This document shows positions 22,341 to 22,344 of a DNA stretch of 22,344 nt, one piece after another. The translations under genes and the position numbers were made by a program. The notes beneath the pieces are model-generated. The model worked only from the letters and a program-made list of their open reading frames with translations. It was not told where the DNA came from and did no database searches. This DNA comes from an uncultured Ruminiclostridium sp. (GTDB lineage: Bacteria; Bacillota; Clostridia; Oscillospirales; Ruminococcaceae). Positions within the stretch are counted from its first letter, which is position 1. Every line of letters starts with the position of its first letter. The stretch is taken from contig CAJUQV010000016.1 in the NCBI GenBank assembly GCA_910588335.1, positions 54,121-76,464 on the forward strand, read 5' to 3'.

Positions 22341-22344
22341 GCAA

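Overview
The window looks like a chromosomal segment from a low-to-mid GC Gram-positive of the Clostridia, most likely an Oscillospirales/Ruminococcaceae-type gut organism. This is inferred from AGGAGG-type ribosome sites, near-consensus sigma-A promoters with 16-17 bp spacers, a CIRCE operator, CCA-encoding tRNA genes, a clostridial type of group II intron reverse transcriptase and several protein families common in that group. No 16S or marker gene is present to fix the taxon.

Left part (1-2240). A tight leftward operon of two small unknown proteins and a highly repetitive helical protein that runs off the left edge (30-bp repeats, with an exact 120-bp duplication). Divergent from it are a YfcE/MJ0936-type phosphodiesterase and a PNPOx-like flavin protein.

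Middle part (2485-16670), the core genome. It holds two tRNA-Ser genes (UGA, GCU) with promoter and terminator; a leftward lgt-like / D-2-hydroxyacid dehydrogenase pair; two tandem DUF4190 membrane proteins with their own strong promoters; and a leftward ECF-like sigma factor followed by an 834-residue membrane protein with a cytoplasmic N-terminus and an extracellular beta-propeller (probable sigma/anti-sigma pair). A rightward operon follows: DUF362 protein, ECF-transporter S component, uridine-kinase-like kinase, GNAT. Then come htpG under a perfect CIRCE operator, and a signal-peptidase-I-like (SipW fold) membrane protein that appears to lack the catalytic residues and seems to use an AUA start. 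A tRNA-Thr(CGU) ends the core.

Right part (16670-22344), an accessory island that starts right after tRNA-Thr. It is a graveyard plus a possible defence cassette: a serine recombinase remnant, a 5'-truncated group II intron whose reverse transcriptase has an amber codon and an internal deletion, a D12-class adenine methylase remnant and an HTH remnant. These are followed by an intact HTH regulator with its own promoter and palindrome, a DUF4209 gene with a C-terminal RNxxxH (HEPN-type) motif interrupted by two in-frame stop codons, and a DUF1016 (YhcG) gene cut off at the right edge by sequence carrying a new outward promoter.

The most interesting leads are the HTH-DUF4209-DUF1016 cassette with its in-frame stops at probable Gln positions, the sigma/beta-propeller pair, the pseudo-signal-peptidase with its odd start, and the S-component/kinase operon. 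Family calls come from reading motifs by eye; no database search was run.
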